DNA of 64,000 nt from JANMGV01 sp037440405 (lineage in GTDB: Bacteria > Planctomycetota > Planctomycetia > Pirellulales > Pirellulaceae): assembly GCA_037440405.1 (NCBI GenBank), contig JBBIUE010000005.1, positions 1-64,000 on the forward strand. Direction: 5' to 3'. The position numbers were made by a program, and so were the translations under genes. Positions 1-9,223 of the stretch are shown here, piece after piece (the first letter of the stretch is position 1; the number at the start of each line of letters is the position of its first letter). Below the pieces are notes generated by a model. It saw only the letters and a list, made by a program, of their open reading frames with translations, was not told where the DNA came from and did no database searches.

Positions 1-57
1 AATCCTCTCGCGCCCATGCGGCCCGTTGGTGCGTTTGAGATGAACATCCGCCACTAA
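1..57 (+). CDS. possible 3' end of a gene entering from the left edge
   Basis: Frame 1 is open from the first base to a TAA at 55-57 and reads 18 residues ending in EMNIRH. It could be the C-terminus of a gene lying mostly outside the window and co-directional with cmk. Eighteen codons are far too few to identify a family, and an open stretch this short can occur by chance. It is listed only because nothing else explains the start of the window. Confidence 0.22.
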   Translation, partial: NPLAPMRPVGAFEMNIRH

Positions 58-409
58 AAAACGGGAAAAACGCATTCCGTCGGAACACTGTATTCCTTGG
101 AATCTGCATGATTGCAAGACTAACCCGCTCAGCGAAACACGGTGGTTTTGAAGGTTCATCTCGGTTTCGTCTCTGACTAGAATATTTCAGGATGGAATGC
201 ACAGCCATCGCCGATTCCGTTACGATTGATATCTGCACTGCGGATTCGGATGAGTTGCGTTGAATCATTTACAGTCTCGGTTGCAAGGCGCAATCGTTCC
301 GAAGTTCCGAACGGAAGCTGATTGCCGTGAGTGTGCATGAGAAGTTTATCGAGATTCTGGTGACTCCAGAATCGCCCTAAACACAAAGCTTTCAGGATCA
401 TTTTATTTC
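58..409. other. intergenic region upstream of cmk
   Basis: This stretch of about 350 bp has no convincing gene. A minus-strand open frame at 177-401 has no recognisable protein features and overlaps the expected cmk promoter region. I see no strong hairpin. The region presumably carries the cmk-plsC promoter, but no clear -35/-10 pair can be assigned by eye. Confidence 0.4.
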
Positions 410-1102
410 ATGATAGTTGCGATTGATGGGCCGGCGGGTGCAGGGAAGAGTTCCGTCGCCAAACTCTTGGCTGAACGATTGGGGTTCGCATTCCTGGACA
501 CAGGAGCGATGTATCGTTGCGTGACGTTGTTTTGTATACGCAATGGCATCGACCTCACGGATCATCATCGCGTGGCGGAAGTGGCGAGGAACGCTTCGAT
601 CCGGCTTGATGGCACTTCCGTGTGGCTTGACGGTGAGGAAGTGACGCACGCAATTCGCGATCAATCCGTTAGCCGCGCTATCAAACAAGTTGCCGACAAC
701 AGTGACGTGCGGACGGTCATGGTTGCGAGTCAACGAAACTGGGCCATGTCACGCGATGTTGTGACAGAGGGACGAGATCAAGGGACGGTTGCGTTTCCCG
801 AAGCTGAATGCAAGATCTTTTTAACGGCTTCGGACGAGGAGCGGGCTAGGAGACGGGTCGCTCAACTTCAGGCTCAAGGGCTGGAGGCGGACTTTGATGA
901 GATCTTGCGCGATCAGTTGCAGCGCGACCGAGACGATCGAAGTCGCCAAGTTGGGGCGCTCCGAAAAGCAAATGATGCGATCGAAGTGGTCACGGATGGA
1001 ATGTCCGAGTCAGAAGTCTTGGATGAACTTTACCGAATTGTGACCAGCACGCGACAATCGCGACGATCAAGTCATCTCGGAGCCCTGGGCTGCGAATCAT
1101 GA
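410..1102 (+). CDS. cmk: cytidylate kinase
   Basis: Phosphorylates CMP and dCMP with ATP in cytoplasmic pyrimidine nucleotide metabolism. The 230-residue length fits the family. The Walker A loop GPAGAGKS lies at residues 7-14, the family signature LDTGAMYR at 29-36 and the lid/base-binding stretch EGRDQGTVAFP at 120-130, followed by an Arg-rich segment (ERARRR, about 144-149). The ATG at 410 opens directly into the P-loop strand (MIVAIDG), so little could be missing upstream. The stop overlaps the start of the acyltransferase gene by four bases (ATGA), so the two are probably translationally coupled. The last 20 or so residues are polar and specific to this protein. Confidence 0.95.
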   Translation: MIVAIDGPAGAGKSSVAKLLAERLGFAFLDTGAMYRCVTLFCIRNGIDLTDHHRVAEVARNASIRLDGTSVWLDGEEVTHAIRDQSVSRAIKQVADNSDVRTVMVASQRNWAMSRDVVTEGRDQGTVAFPEAECKIFLTASDEERARRRVAQLQAQGLEADFDEILRDQLQRDRDDRSRQVGALRKANDAIEVVTDGMSESEVLDELYRIVTSTRQSRRSSHLGALGCES

Positions 1103-1779
1103 CGGTTGGACAAAGATTGAATAAGGGATCGCAGCGGAGTTGGAGAAAACGCATCGGCTATGACATCCTCTGGCTGATGGCCCGTTTTGCGGCCATTACG
1201 GCGGTTGAGATGCGTTCGGAAGGAAGGTGGCGCATTCCCGAAGCGGGTGGGGGAATTATCCTGTCAACTCATCAGTCCAATTTTGATCCGGTCTTGGTTG
1301 GATTGACGGTCAATCGACGTCTCAACTACCTTGCACGAAAAACATTATTCAAGAATCCTGCCTTCACGAGATTGATTCGATATTTGGATGCGATCGAAAT
1401 CGATCGGGAGGGGAGCGGTCTGGCTGGCTTGAAGGAGATGTTAAGTCGCCTGAAGCGGGAAGAATTGGTTCTCATGTTTCCAGAAGGGACGCGAACGAGA
1501 GACGGTTCGGTTGGCGAAATGAAGTCCGGGTTTCTGCCCGTCGCTCGTCGATCCCGAGTACCGCTGCTACCTGTCGCAATCGTTGGGGCGTTTGACGTCA
1601 TTCCACGCGGAACAAAGATCCCCAAACGCCATCCCATTGCCGTCGTCTATGGCCCTGTAATTGACGCCGAGCAAGTGTCATCCTTATCCGATGATGAACT
1701 CATTCAAGAAGTCTCTCTCCGCTTAAGAGACTCGCATCGTCGCGGTTGCGAGCTGATTGGAAAGAAACACTCGTGCTAA
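1099..1779 (+). CDS. plsC: 1-acyl-sn-glycerol-3-phosphate acyltransferase
   Basis: Transfers an acyl chain to lysophosphatidic acid to give phosphatidic acid, at the cytoplasmic face of the inner membrane. The 226 residues carry the catalytic HX4D box as HQSNFD (58-63), the substrate-binding box FPEGTR (127-132), a KSGF motif at 142-145 and the final VPLLPVAIVG strand (154-163). A hydrophobic stretch at about 22-37 may anchor the N-terminus. The start overlaps the cmk stop. cmk-plsC pairs are common in bacterial genomes and link nucleotide and lipid supply. Substrate specificity within the PlsC family cannot be read from sequence alone. Confidence 0.9.
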   Translation: MTVGQRLNKGSQRSWRKRIGYDILWLMARFAAITAVEMRSEGRWRIPEAGGGIILSTHQSNFDPVLVGLTVNRRLNYLARKTLFKNPAFTRLIRYLDAIEIDREGSGLAGLKEMLSRLKREELVLMFPEGTRTRDGSVGEMKSGFLPVARRSRVPLLPVAIVGAFDVIPRGTKIPKRHPIAVVYGPVIDAEQVSSLSDDELIQEVSLRLRDSHRRGCELIGKKHSC

Positions 1780-1964
1780 GCATATGGTGAGACACATTCC
1801 AACCGCGAATATTCGGTGCGCATGTAGGATAGGCGACGAGTGCTTGCTTACGTAGTTGAACGCAGAGGCTCTCGCTGCATTCGAACGATCGAGCGCCATT
1901 TCGTAACCAATCCATGGTTGTGCGAACGCATAAAGAATTCAGTGATTTCGGCCGTGACCATGCA

Positions 1965-3182
1965 CTAAAAAGCAGATTCGAGTATTGCGCGAAGGTCTGA
2001 AAGCTCGGGCATGCGTGGATTGAGATACATCAAACGTTTAATTGCAAACGAACGTTCTGCAAATTCCGGCAGTTGCTCTGATTGCACCCCCAGATCTCTG
2101 AGTCGAGTACGAAGTCCAATGTCATTTTGAATTCGTTGGATTGCTTGAATTGATTCTTCGGCTAAAGTCGCGACAGGTGCGTTTGGGTCACAGGGCTCAC
2201 CGAGCAGGTGGACAATGTCTGCAAATCGCTCCTCATTACCAACCCTATTGAATTGCATGACGTGAGGGAGGAGGACGCCGTTGCCTTCGCCGTGGCTGCA
2301 ATGGACGCTGGCACCGATCGGATACTCCAAGGCGTGGACGAGAGCGACCCCGTTATTGGAAAACGCCATGCCCGCCAAACTGGCTGCCCAGGCCATCGAA
2401 TCGCGAGCTTCATGAAGATCAGGGTTGTTGACCGCCGCTCTTAGATTGCGACCGATCAGACGAATAGCCTCAGCAGCTAACAGATTACCCATCGGATTCG
2501 AACCTTCATAGGCTTTCGCTTCGGGACCGACGAGATGCATCTGAGAGAACGGGCGAGCTGTATAGGCTTCGATTGCATGGACCAGTGCATCAATGCCGGA
2601 ATGGGCGGCGACCTTGGCTGGACAACTATCCATCAGCTCCGAATCGACCAACGCAAGCCGCGGGCGAAGCCAAGGGCTCAGCGAACTGACTTTGATATTG
2701 TTCTTGACATCGGTCAGCACGGAGGAGTTCGAAACTTCGCTTCCCGTGCCCGCCGTCGTTGGAACCGCGATCAACGGAGCGATAGGTCCAGGTATGCGAT
2801 CATATCCGAAGTAATCGGTGGGGCGACCTCCGTGTCGAAGCAAGACCGCCGCCATCTTTGCCGTGTCGATATTGCTGCCGCCTCCGAGACCGATCACGCC
2901 GTCAGTTTGAGAATCGCGGCCAAACTGAGCAGCGGCAACGGCAATCTCGAAGGGCGGTTCCGGCTTTCCATCACGAAAGACAATGGCATCCATGTCATGG
3001 TCCGCCAATGCTTGGCGTATACGCTCTGGGAAACCGAGCTCCGCGAGCACAGCGTCCGTCACGATCAGCCAACGCTTTGCTTCCAATCGTCGAGCGTACT
3101 CACCGATGTTCGCCAAGGCGCCTCGTCCAAAGACGAACTGACCGGACATTGCAAATTTCCAGACCCTGTTTTCGTTACTCAT
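1965..3182 (-). CDS. iron-containing alcohol dehydrogenase
   Basis: Group III (Fe-type) NAD(P)-dependent alcohol dehydrogenase family. With the start at the ATG at 3182 the protein has 405 residues; a TTG at 3218 would add 12. Visible motifs are the nucleotide-binding GGGSNIDTAK (100-109), TTAGTGSE (142-149) and the metal-binding HSGIDALVHAIEAY helix (194-207) with the downstream His-rich HCSHGEG segment (about 294-300). These match the Asp/His metal ligand pattern of the family. The substrate is unknown: family members act on lactaldehyde, 1,3-propanediol, butanol or hydroxybutyrate. It is divergent from the moxR-like gene and convergent with plsC, so it is probably monocistronic. Neither candidate start has a clear Shine-Dalgarno site. 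Confidence 0.9.
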   Translation of the reverse strand: MSNENRVWKFAMSGQFVFGRGALANIGEYARRLEAKRWLIVTDAVLAELGFPERIRQALADHDMDAIVFRDGKPEPPFEIAVAAAQFGRDSQTDGVIGLGGGSNIDTAKMAAVLLRHGGRPTDYFGYDRIPGPIAPLIAVPTTAGTGSEVSNSSVLTDVKNNIKVSSLSPWLRPRLALVDSELMDSCPAKVAAHSGIDALVHAIEAYTARPFSQMHLVGPEAKAYEGSNPMGNLLAAEAIRLIGRNLRAAVNNPDLHEARDSMAWAASLAGMAFSNNGVALVHALEYPIGASVHCSHGEGNGVLLPHVMQFNRVGNEERFADIVHLLGEPCDPNAPVATLAEESIQAIQRIQNDIGLRTRLRDLGVQSEQLPEFAERSFAIKRLMYLNPRMPELSDLRAILESAF

Positions 3183-3413
3183 CAGCGTATGTCGTATTGA
3201 AATTTCAAAAGCTTGCAACCAGACTAAAAGCGTATCTCAAGATGACCGGTCGCTGATAGGAAACGATCATCGTCGATCACGCTTGGCTTGGTGCCCGTTG
3301 CCAAAAACTCTCCCATCGAAGTGCAAAGCGCTAGCGCGTTGATGTTCTTGGGATCGGCACTAAGTTGAATTGCCCATGATTGTATCCTCCTCTGTTTTTT
3401 GTAAAGCGATTCC

Positions 3414-4361
3414 ATGCCGATTTCTCCAAATGATACCGCCAAACGCTTGATTGCGAATGTCGAGAAGGTCATTGTTGGTAAGCGAAAGCAGTTGGTGTTT
3501 GCTCTTGTGTCCTGGTTTTCCGAAGGGCACATCTTATTGGAGGATGTACCGGGAGTCGCGAAAACCATGTTGGCTCGAGCATTGGCTCGAAGTGTTGGCG
3601 GCAATTTTAAGCGCATTCAGTGTACACCTGATCTGTTGCCCAGCGATGTGACCGGAGCGTCGATATTTAACCAGAAATCAAACGAGTTCGAATTCCGCCC
3701 GGGTCCCGTATTTACGAACCTATTGCTCGCGGATGAGATCAATCGGACCACGCCACGAACTCAAGCCGCGCTATTGGAAGCGATGGCCGAATCGCGAGTC
3801 ACTGTCGACGGGGTCACGCATACGCTGGCTCCTCCTTTCCTCGTTATTGCGACTCAGAATCCAGTCGATCACGAAGGGACCTTTCCGCTGCCCGAAGCAC
3901 AGCTCGATCGGTTCCTGATGAAATTCAGCTTGGGCTATCCAAGCCTAGAAGAAGAATTGCGGATGCTGCAGATGCTCGAAGTCGAGCATCCGGTCAATTC
4001 GCTCGAACCAGTCGTTTCGCTGGAGGAGCTTCGACAGTGCCAACAAGCGATCAAGAAAATCTATGTCGATCCCAAAGTTCGGCAGTATTTGGCTCAATTG
4101 GTTCATGAGACGAGGTCCCACCCTGATTTGGCACTCGGAGCAAGTCCTCGCGCTAGTATTGCACTGTTTCGAACCGCTCAGGCAATGGCGGCACTTCGCG
4201 GAGGCGATTTCGTTCAACCCGATGATGTCAAACGGGTCGTTCAGCCGGTGTTGGCCCACCGCGTGATCGTGAAGCCCGAGAGTCGTCTGAGAAAGGTCAC
4301 GTCCGAAAAAGTGATTGAACAGATTTTGGCGGAAGTGGCTGTTCCTGTGCTAGCAGCGTAA
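3414..4361 (+). CDS. MoxR-family AAA+ ATPase
   Basis: AAA+ chaperone-like ATPase, 315 residues. The Walker A region EDVPGVAKT (43-51) has the MoxR form in which Ala replaces the usual Gly before Lys. Walker B is LLLADEINR (103-111), sensor 1 ATQNP (146-150), and PEAQLDRF (160-167) carries the presumed arginine finger. MoxR proteins are known to mature or insert metal and protein partners and usually lie beside DUF58 and von Willebrand or transglutaminase genes. Here the DUF58 gene follows after 223 bp and an exported transglutaminase lies 2.5 kb on, so part of that cluster is preserved. The actual client is unknown. Confidence 0.93.
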   Translation: MPISPNDTAKRLIANVEKVIVGKRKQLVFALVSWFSEGHILLEDVPGVAKTMLARALARSVGGNFKRIQCTPDLLPSDVTGASIFNQKSNEFEFRPGPVFTNLLLADEINRTTPRTQAALLEAMAESRVTVDGVTHTLAPPFLVIATQNPVDHEGTFPLPEAQLDRFLMKFSLGYPSLEEELRMLQMLEVEHPVNSLEPVVSLEELRQCQQAIKKIYVDPKVRQYLAQLVHETRSHPDLALGASPRASIALFRTAQAMAALRGGDFVQPDDVKRVVQPVLAHRVIVKPESRLRKVTSEKVIEQILAEVAVPVLAA

Positions 4362-4584
4362 AGGTTGCTGGCTGGTCGAGCACCAATTGGGTTGAATGCG
4401 CTGGCGATCGATATACTGAGTTGCCCCAACCAATCAGAGCTGAAGAAGAATGCCCCAACAAGGCGAATCGAGGACCGAACAAACTTTAGCTGCGGTCGGC
4501 GCGGCTACTATGTTGTGGGTGGCGAGAAGCGGCAACGCTCGTGCGATTTGGCAAATGATGAACGATCATTAAGGTTCAACTACG

Positions 4585-5895
4585 ATGCACTTTCTCGCGG
4601 GACTAGCTTTGCTTCTGTTGATCGGGTTATTGACCGGCGGGAGCTTGATGGTTTATGCGGCTTATGTTGTCATCGCTGTCATCGCAACGAGTCGATTCTG
4701 TGCGAGACGTTGGAATGAGGCAATCACAGTTGATCGCAAGCTGATCGGCGGAGAGTACGAAATCGGCGATGAAATCTCGGTCGGTATTCAAGTGAAGAAT
4801 TCATCCAAATGGTTTGTTCCCTGGATTTTTGTAGAAGACGTTATCGCGAGACGGCTAACCGAGCTTCCGCCCATTGCACTGGAACGATCCGGTGACTCGA
4901 TCTACGCGATGCGGCTGGGTGCTGGTCAGTCGAGGCTATTGACCTACAAGTTGACTTTTCTCCGCCGAGGCTATTACCAGATTGGTCCAACGGTCATTGA
5001 ATCAGGAGACATGTTTGGTCTACAGCGGAAGTATCGAGTCGCAAGTCAACCCGACTTCATTTTGGTCTATCCGAAACTGATTCCATTGCAAGGCTATGAT
5101 GTTCAGTCGCGTCGGCCTATCGGCGAGATTCGACTTTCGTATCGTCGCGAAGAAGACCCCACCTTGATGGCCGGGATTCGCGAGTACCAGATGGGAGATT
5201 CGATGAATCGGGTCCACTGGCGAGCCACGGCACGGACCGGCAAGCTGCATAGCAAAATCTATCAGCCGACCTGCGTTGCGGGAGCGATGATTGTGCTCGA
5301 TCTTCACGTGGATTCGAATCCGGCGAATCACGAGCCGGTTCGCAGCGATTTAGCGATCACAGCAACGGCCAGTATCTGCCACACGCTTTATCAGATGGGC
5401 CAGCAGTTTGGGATCGTCAGCAACGCTCGCGATGCTGTGGATCGAATTCGGACCGAAGGTTGGGAATCGGATGCACGCACTCGAGAGGAGGCCCTGCGGA
5501 GCGTCGCGATGCAGGACGAGAATACTCGACTCCATCCTTTGATTGTGCCTGCCAATCGCGGCGCAGAGCACTTTCAGGAGGCGTTTCGTACGCTGGCTCG
5601 GATGGAGCTGAGTTCGGGATTGAAACTTCCAGAATTGATTTTGGAGTCTCAACATAGACTGCCGCGCGACGCGTCCGTGATCGTGGTGGTTCAAGAGGTC
5701 GATGAAATGGCCGCGATGACGCTCGCCATGTTGCGCCGCCAGGGTTTCGCGGTGACGGCAATTGTGAACAACTATGCTTCCGATGCCGCCGATTCCGCCA
5801 CCAGTCGGTTGGTTGGACATCGGATTCCTACTTGGCATCTTCATGATGAATCATCCATTCCAGACATCTGTCGGCGATTGATTCTGCGGTATTGA
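4585..5895 (+). CDS. DUF58 domain protein, membrane anchored
   Basis: A 436-residue partner of the upstream MoxR ATPase. The N-terminus has one or two hydrophobic segments (about 4-36) that should anchor it in the inner membrane. The DUF58 core is recognisable at 198-220, where GIREYQ and the conserved NRVHWRATARTGKL occur; this is the family signature. DUF58 proteins are thought to have a von Willebrand-like fold and to work with MoxR in assembling or modifying envelope proteins; that role is inferred from the family. The 223 bp between moxR and this gene is unusually long for the pair, so a separate promoter is possible. Confidence 0.88.
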   Translation: MHFLAGLALLLLIGLLTGGSLMVYAAYVVIAVIATSRFCARRWNEAITVDRKLIGGEYEIGDEISVGIQVKNSSKWFVPWIFVEDVIARRLTELPPIALERSGDSIYAMRLGAGQSRLLTYKLTFLRRGYYQIGPTVIESGDMFGLQRKYRVASQPDFILVYPKLIPLQGYDVQSRRPIGEIRLSYRREEDPTLMAGIREYQMGDSMNRVHWRATARTGKLHSKIYQPTCVAGAMIVLDLHVDSNPANHEPVRSDLAITATASICHTLYQMGQQFGIVSNARDAVDRIRTEGWESDARTREEALRSVAMQDENTRLHPLIVPANRGAEHFQEAFRTLARMELSSGLKLPELILESQHRLPRDASVIVVVQEVDEMAAMTLAMLRRQGFAVTAIVNNYASDAADSATSRLVGHRIPTWHLHDESSIPDICRRLILRY

Positions 5896-6066
5896 GAATC
5901 TGCGTGCAAACTGTCACAGGGGATGTGCAAGCAACTGAGGTTTGAGAAACTGAGAAGGAAACTCAAGACCATGCTGGCTCAGTTTTCTTGTCAGAGTTGG
6001 ATCGAGTTGGATTCATTTCTCATCAGCTTTTGCCAAGAATTCCGCGAGGAGACGTAGGAGGGAAAC

Positions 6067-6852
6067 GTGAAGATATTGCTTGCCAATGATGACGGAATTT
6101 ATGCTCCGGGTCTCGCAGCGTTGGAGAAGGAACTGCAACGCTTGGGCGATGTTCTAGTCGTAGCGCCAGCAACAGAACAGAGTGGAGTGGCGCATTCTAT
6201 CACTTATTTGACTCCGTTGACGTGCAAGCAGGTATTCGATGGAAGTCGGTTCCGTGGATGGGCAGTCGATGGTAGTCCAGCTGATTGCGTGAAACTGGGG
6301 ATTACTGAACTGGCCAACGGAGATATCGACTTGGTCGTGTCTGGCATCAATGGTGGATTAAACGCGGGAATCAACGTCTTGTATTCAGGAACGGTAGCGG
6401 CGGCGATCGAGGGAGCTTTCTTTCGAGTGACTAGCATTGCGGTTTCGCTCGAATACGAAGCCGATGCAAAATTTGCCACAGCGGCACGCATGGCTGTCGA
6501 TTTGATTTCACAGCTCTTAAAACGTCCTGAATCGAGCAAGCAGTTGTTCAACATCAACCTGCCCACGACTGCCGTAGAAAACTTCGACAAAGGCATTTTT
6601 CCTCAGGTGCATTGGGTGCCGATGGGAACCGAGCGCTACGGAGATCGCTATCTGCGTCGACAAGATCCCAAAGGCAGGGATTATTATTGGTCCACCAGCG
6701 ATCCACCACCAGCTCCAACCACACATGAAACAGACCTCAATGCCTTAGCTGCTGGTCATGTCACGATCACTCCGCTACAGTTCAACATGACCAAGTACGA
6801 TAGCTTGGCTCAGATGTCGACGTGGCGCATGGGTTGGGCGGTCGAAAAGTGA
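6067..6852 (+). CDS. surE: 5'/3'-nucleotidase SurE
   Basis: Metal-dependent nucleoside monophosphate phosphatase, 261 residues. It starts at GTG, with AGGAGG about 6 bases upstream, which decides the start. The metal-binding residues are visible: D8-D9 in ANDDG, S39 in EQSG and N95 in SGINGG, followed by the glycine-rich INVLYSGTVAAA stretch (102-113). SurE releases phosphate from nucleotides and is often linked to stationary-phase survival. The gene stands alone between the DUF58 gene and the convergent transglutaminase gene. Length and motifs are normal for the family. Confidence 0.95.
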   Translation: MKILLANDDGIYAPGLAALEKELQRLGDVLVVAPATEQSGVAHSITYLTPLTCKQVFDGSRFRGWAVDGSPADCVKLGITELANGDIDLVVSGINGGLNAGINVLYSGTVAAAIEGAFFRVTSIAVSLEYEADAKFATAARMAVDLISQLLKRPESSKQLFNINLPTTAVENFDKGIFPQVHWVPMGTERYGDRYLRRQDPKGRDYYWSTSDPPPAPTTHETDLNALAAGHVTITPLQFNMTKYDSLAQMSTWRMGWAVEK

Positions 6853-6900
6853 CTAGTTTGAAGTGAGAAGTTTGAAGTCGAGCGCTCAGTTCGAAACTGG

Positions 6901-7968
6901 TTACCGGTCTGCATCGTCGGATGAGAATTCCGGGGTTCGACTAGACTGCAAGGCTTCGATTTCTTGTTCCAGACCTCCTAGCTCACGAATGAGGCGAACT
7001 TTGGGTGGAGTTGGACCGACCTTTCGCTGCTTGCACGTGAAGTACTCACTGACGTAGCGTTGCAGGCCGGATTTTTCGGGTACCTTGAAGCGATCACCTT
7101 TCTGAAGAATGGGGCGATATTCCTTCATTTCGCCGAATTGTCGATCTCCCGCGACCTGGCAGGGGAACCAATATCCGTTCCCTGAAGTGTCTTGCAGATA
7201 GAATTCAGGATAACAGTGCTCAGGAATCCAAACGCATCGGGCCGGAATATTGCTTGCTCGGCAGATGGCAATGAAGATGCCGGTCATCTCTTCGCAATCC
7301 CCGTACTTGTCTTTCAGAGCTTGCGTGGTTGAGCGAATATCCCCATTTCGGTACTCGATGTTGTCGCGAACCCAGTCGTAGATGCGTTCGACATGCGCCC
7401 AAGCGTTGGGCGGCTCGCTTTCACGAATCTCTTTGGCAATCTTCTTCACAACGTTGTAATCTGGTTCGATGTAAGGGCTTGGACCGAGACCCATCTGAGC
7501 TTCCTTGGGAATGGGCTTGGCGAATGCCAATTTCGTAGGATCGGATGGAGCGCGGATGAACGACTTTTCGACTTGAATTGTCAAGATCGCCTGAAACTGA
7601 TCTTGAGGCTGGACGGCTGCAGCTCGGAACACCAACTGAGTCGTACCTCCGGGCAACTTCCTCGGTTCAAAAGTTGCGACGGGCGATACCTCATTCGCAA
7701 CGATGGTGACCTTCTGCTCTGGCCAATCGGAAGGGAACGGAATCGTTGCCAGTAGATTCGAGCAATAGTTGTCGTTTGCTTCGAACGATAATCCGAATCG
7801 CATTTGAAGGGAACGATTGGCGTAATAAGCGGGAGCTGCCTCTGGATCGGGAGTAGCCTCCACAGTTTTCGACTTCGATCGACTGTTGGGTTGAGACCAG
7901 CCCACATTCTCGAACGATACGAATACGACCACGGACAATAGTAGTGATGTTGAAAGCGATCGCAACAT
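6901..7968 (-). CDS. exported transglutaminase-like (papain-fold) protein
   Basis: The chosen ATG at 7968 gives 355 residues and begins a clear signal peptide (MLRSLSTSLLLSVVVF, cleavage near a Gln about residue 26). AGGGTGA lies just upstream, so the longer start at 8004 is less likely. The C-terminal half holds the transglutaminase core: catalytic Cys in GDCEEMTG (Cys about 225), then PEHCYPEF (His about 251) and a QDTSG segment that probably supplies Asp. Bacterial members act as cysteine peptidases or cross-linkers in the envelope. The N-terminal ~150 residues look like beta-rich adhesion or Ig-like structure but I do not recognise a family. It lies near the moxR-DUF58 pair, with which such proteins often work. 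Confidence 0.82.
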   Translation of the reverse strand: MLRSLSTSLLLSVVVFVSFENVGWSQPNSRSKSKTVEATPDPEAAPAYYANRSLQMRFGLSFEANDNYCSNLLATIPFPSDWPEQKVTIVANEVSPVATFEPRKLPGGTTQLVFRAAAVQPQDQFQAILTIQVEKSFIRAPSDPTKLAFAKPIPKEAQMGLGPSPYIEPDYNVVKKIAKEIRESEPPNAWAHVERIYDWVRDNIEYRNGDIRSTTQALKDKYGDCEEMTGIFIAICRASNIPARCVWIPEHCYPEFYLQDTSGNGYWFPCQVAGDRQFGEMKEYRPILQKGDRFKVPEKSGLQRYVSEYFTCKQRKVGPTPPKVRLIRELGGLEQEIEALQSSRTPEFSSDDADR

Positions 7969-8135
7969 TGAGGTCACCCTGGCCAACTCGTCACAAAGTT
8001 TCAATTAGTTTAAGATAGTTCAGTTTTGGCGAATTTGCCAAGGATTCGAACTCGGATCGTTCTCCGTGAGATTTTTGTAGGTCCTGCCAACTCATTTTTC
8101 GTTGGAAGCCGCACTTCAGGAAGCACGCATTTCAC

Positions 8136-9179
8136 ATGAAAGCTCTTGCATTTCCGTCACCTGGCAAGATTGAACTGGTTGATGTGCCCGATCCCAGGTC
8201 GCCTGCCGCAGGAGAAGCTCTCGTTCGTGTCCATCGCGTTGGCATCTGCGGAACGGATTATTCGGGATTCTTGGGTAAGATGCCATACTTCAGTTATCCG
8301 CGAATTCCGGGGCATGAACTTGGGGTGGAAATCTTATCCCTTGGAGATCGAGGATCGACCGTTTCAACAGTGGCAGTTGGGGACCGCTGTTCGGTTGAGC
8401 CCTACATCAATTGCGGAAGTTGCTATTCCTGTCGTCGAGGAATGACGAACTGTTGTGAAGCACACCAGACACTGGGCGTCATGTGTGACGGAGGCATGAC
8501 CGAGTCGATCCTCTTGCCAATCCGCAAACTCCATCCAGCTCCGAACTTGACCTATGAGCAAATGGCACTTGTTGAGACCTTGGCCATTGGTTGCCACGCC
8601 GTGAATCGGGGCAAGGTGATGGCAGATGAAAATGTGTTAGTGATTGGTGCGGGTCCGATCGGCCTATCCGTCATCGAGTTCTGCCGCTTAGCGAATGCGC
8701 GCGTTATGGTCCTCGACTTGTCGGAGCCGCGTTTGAAATATGTTCGCGAGCATCTCCAAATTGCGGACACGATCCTCGTCGATCCCAGGGACCCAAAATC
8801 GGCCATGGAGCAACTGTCTACAATGACTTCGGGGCAGTTGGCGGAAGCGGTGTTCGACGCGACGGGTAGTGCCGCAAGTATGTCGCAATCGCTCGACTTT
8901 TGCGCTTACGGAGGGAGGCTGATCTACGTTGGCATCACGCAACAACCCATCTCCTTCTTGCAGACGCCGTGCTTTCATCGCCGAGAATTATCGATCTTGG
9001 CGAGTCGCAACGCCTTACCAGGGGACTTCACTCGGATCATCAAATTGATGGAGACTGGAGCGATCGACACTCGTCCTTGGATCACTCATCGGTTAAGTAT
9101 GAAAGAAACGTCGGAAAAGTTTGCGACCCTGCTTGATTCGAATTCCGGGGTCGTCAAAGCGATTGTCGAAATTGTTTAA
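8136..9179 (+). CDS. zinc-dependent medium-chain dehydrogenase
   Basis: A 347-residue medium-chain dehydrogenase/reductase. Catalytic zinc ligands are Cys38 (ICGTD), His60 and Glu61 (PGHE). The structural zinc site is the four-Cys lobe at 93, 96, 99 and 107. The Rossmann motif VIGAGPIG spans about 169-176. The pattern resembles sorbitol/threonine/galactitol dehydrogenases acting on polyols or sugar acids; the substrate cannot be fixed. The promoter region is shared with the divergent transglutaminase gene. In that gap a small palindrome (TTGGC, six bases, GCCAA; 8026-8041) could be an operator. The Deg protease gene follows closely and may be co-transcribed. Confidence 0.88.
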   Translation: MKALAFPSPGKIELVDVPDPRSPAAGEALVRVHRVGICGTDYSGFLGKMPYFSYPRIPGHELGVEILSLGDRGSTVSTVAVGDRCSVEPYINCGSCYSCRRGMTNCCEAHQTLGVMCDGGMTESILLPIRKLHPAPNLTYEQMALVETLAIGCHAVNRGKVMADENVLVIGAGPIGLSVIEFCRLANARVMVLDLSEPRLKYVREHLQIADTILVDPRDPKSAMEQLSTMTSGQLAEAVFDATGSAASMSQSLDFCAYGGRLIYVGITQQPISFLQTPCFHRRELSILASRNALPGDFTRIIKLMETGAIDTRPWITHRLSMKETSEKFATLLDSNSGVVKAIVEIV

Positions 9180-9223
9180 CATTGCCTGTCGAAACCAACT
9201 TTGGATCATTCGGTGGAACCTTG

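Noticed and set aside
2535..3200. Plus-strand open frame of 221 codons
   Set aside because: It is antisense to the iron alcohol dehydrogenase, whose motifs are complete; it has no family features.
4365..4718. Plus-strand open frame between MoxR and DUF58 genes
   Set aside because: It overlaps the DUF58 start, has no domain and no Shine-Dalgarno site; more likely a shadow.
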